NCBI GenBank assembly: GCA_902614065.1 | Contig: CACMJT010000006.1 | Coordinates: 28,322-92,321, forward strand | Length of the DNA stretch: 64,000 nucleotides | Direction of reading: 5' to 3' | Source of the DNA: an uncultured Bacteroidota bacterium | Lineage (GTDB): Bacteria; Bacteroidota; Bacteroidia; Flavobacteriales; Flavobacteriaceae | Shown: piece after piece, positions 63,954 to 64,000 of the stretch | How the letters are laid out: each line of letters starts with the position of its first letter | How positions within the stretch are numbered: the first letter of the stretch is position 1 | Notes under the pieces: generated by a model | Seen by the model: the letters and a program-made list of their open reading frames with translations, nothing else | The model's database searches: none | What the model was told of the DNA's origin: nothing | Made by a program: the position numbers and the translations under genes

Positions 63954-64000
63954 ATGGCTCATAAAAAAGGTGTCGGTAGTTCCAAAAACGGTAGAGAATC
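63954..64000 (+). CDS. rpmA: 50S ribosomal protein L27 (3' truncated by window)
   Basis: First 15 codons, MAHKKGVGSSKNGRE, are the invariant L27 N terminus. The window ends here. Confidence 0.95.
   Translation, partial: MAHKKGVGSSKNGRE

Noticed and set aside
63702-63962. 86-aa minus-strand ORF opposite rplU
   Set aside because: It is the antisense of the Lys/Ala-rich L21 tail; low-complexity Phe/Leu/Cys content, no start context.

Overview
The window reads as the chromosome of a flavobacterium (Bacteroidota, Flavobacteriia), very AT-rich and tightly packed. The evidence is: a GldD gliding lipoprotein; a flavobacterial ExbB/ExbD block; TonB-dependent receptors; an UpxY/NusG-type antiterminator heading a polysaccharide locus; TAnnTTTG-type promoters (-7 box of Bacteroidota); no Shine-Dalgarno pattern; a tRNA without encoded CCA; and the 29-residue basic protein MPSGKKRKRHK... 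beside rng and hup. Starts often overlap the preceding stop (ATGA, GTGA, TAATG), several genes need TTG or GTG starts, and convergent genes overlap by about 10 bp. These are signs of a compact genome, probably of an aquatic or marine lineage (inference). No stretch above 300 bases lacks a gene. No insertion sequence, phage, CRISPR or rRNA was seen.

Layout. 1-4440: tail of a WbpE-type sugar aminotransferase, a DUF3575-like outer-membrane protein, and rfbB-rfbD-rfbC-rfbA (dTDP-L-rhamnose) on the minus strand. 4478-30629: a 26-kb one-way surface-polysaccharide operon. It starts with a winged-helix regulator and a NusG paralogue, then metK-ahcY, UDP-uronic-acid enzymes, a formyltransferase, WlbA and WbpI homologues, Wzx, three asparagine-synthetase-like amidotransferases, a CapA-like protein with an ATP-grasp ligase, a Wzy/EpsG polymerase, four GT4 glycosyltransferases, a NodB-type deacetylase and a second formyltransferase. 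30619-36730: a nucleotidyltransferase-fold protein, Wza, Wzc with a 14-tyrosine tail, a CpsB-type PHP phosphatase, and a WecA-type initiating transferase.

36722-48859: umuDC, a cupin, sucA and sucB with a peptide-N-glycosidase F homologue between them, a retropepsin-like protein, tatD, tRNA-Ser(GGA), exbB-hyp-exbD-exbD and a PorT-like barrel. 48973-64000: a large TonB-dependent receptor with its own terminator, atpD-atpC, a second TonB receptor, an amidohydrolase, recX, rng, the 29-aa protein, hup, mutY-ssb-gldD-EamA, a LolA-like protein and rplU-rpmA (cut by the window end).

How the genes fit together. The sugar genes predict a Wzx/Wzy-type polymer rich in uronic acids (GlcA/GalA and a 2,3-diamino uronic acid) plus rhamnose. 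Tailoring enzymes would amidate carboxyls (three AsnB-like proteins, possibly the ATP-grasp ligase) and N-formylate amino groups (two formyltransferases). Wza/Wzc and the phosphatase would export and control it. The most distinctive single gene is the surface-lipoprotein PNGase F homologue between sucA and sucB, which keeps all three catalytic acids and all six cysteines of the Elizabethkingia enzyme as I remember its sequence. Functional calls rest on motif and family recognition by eye; no search was run.
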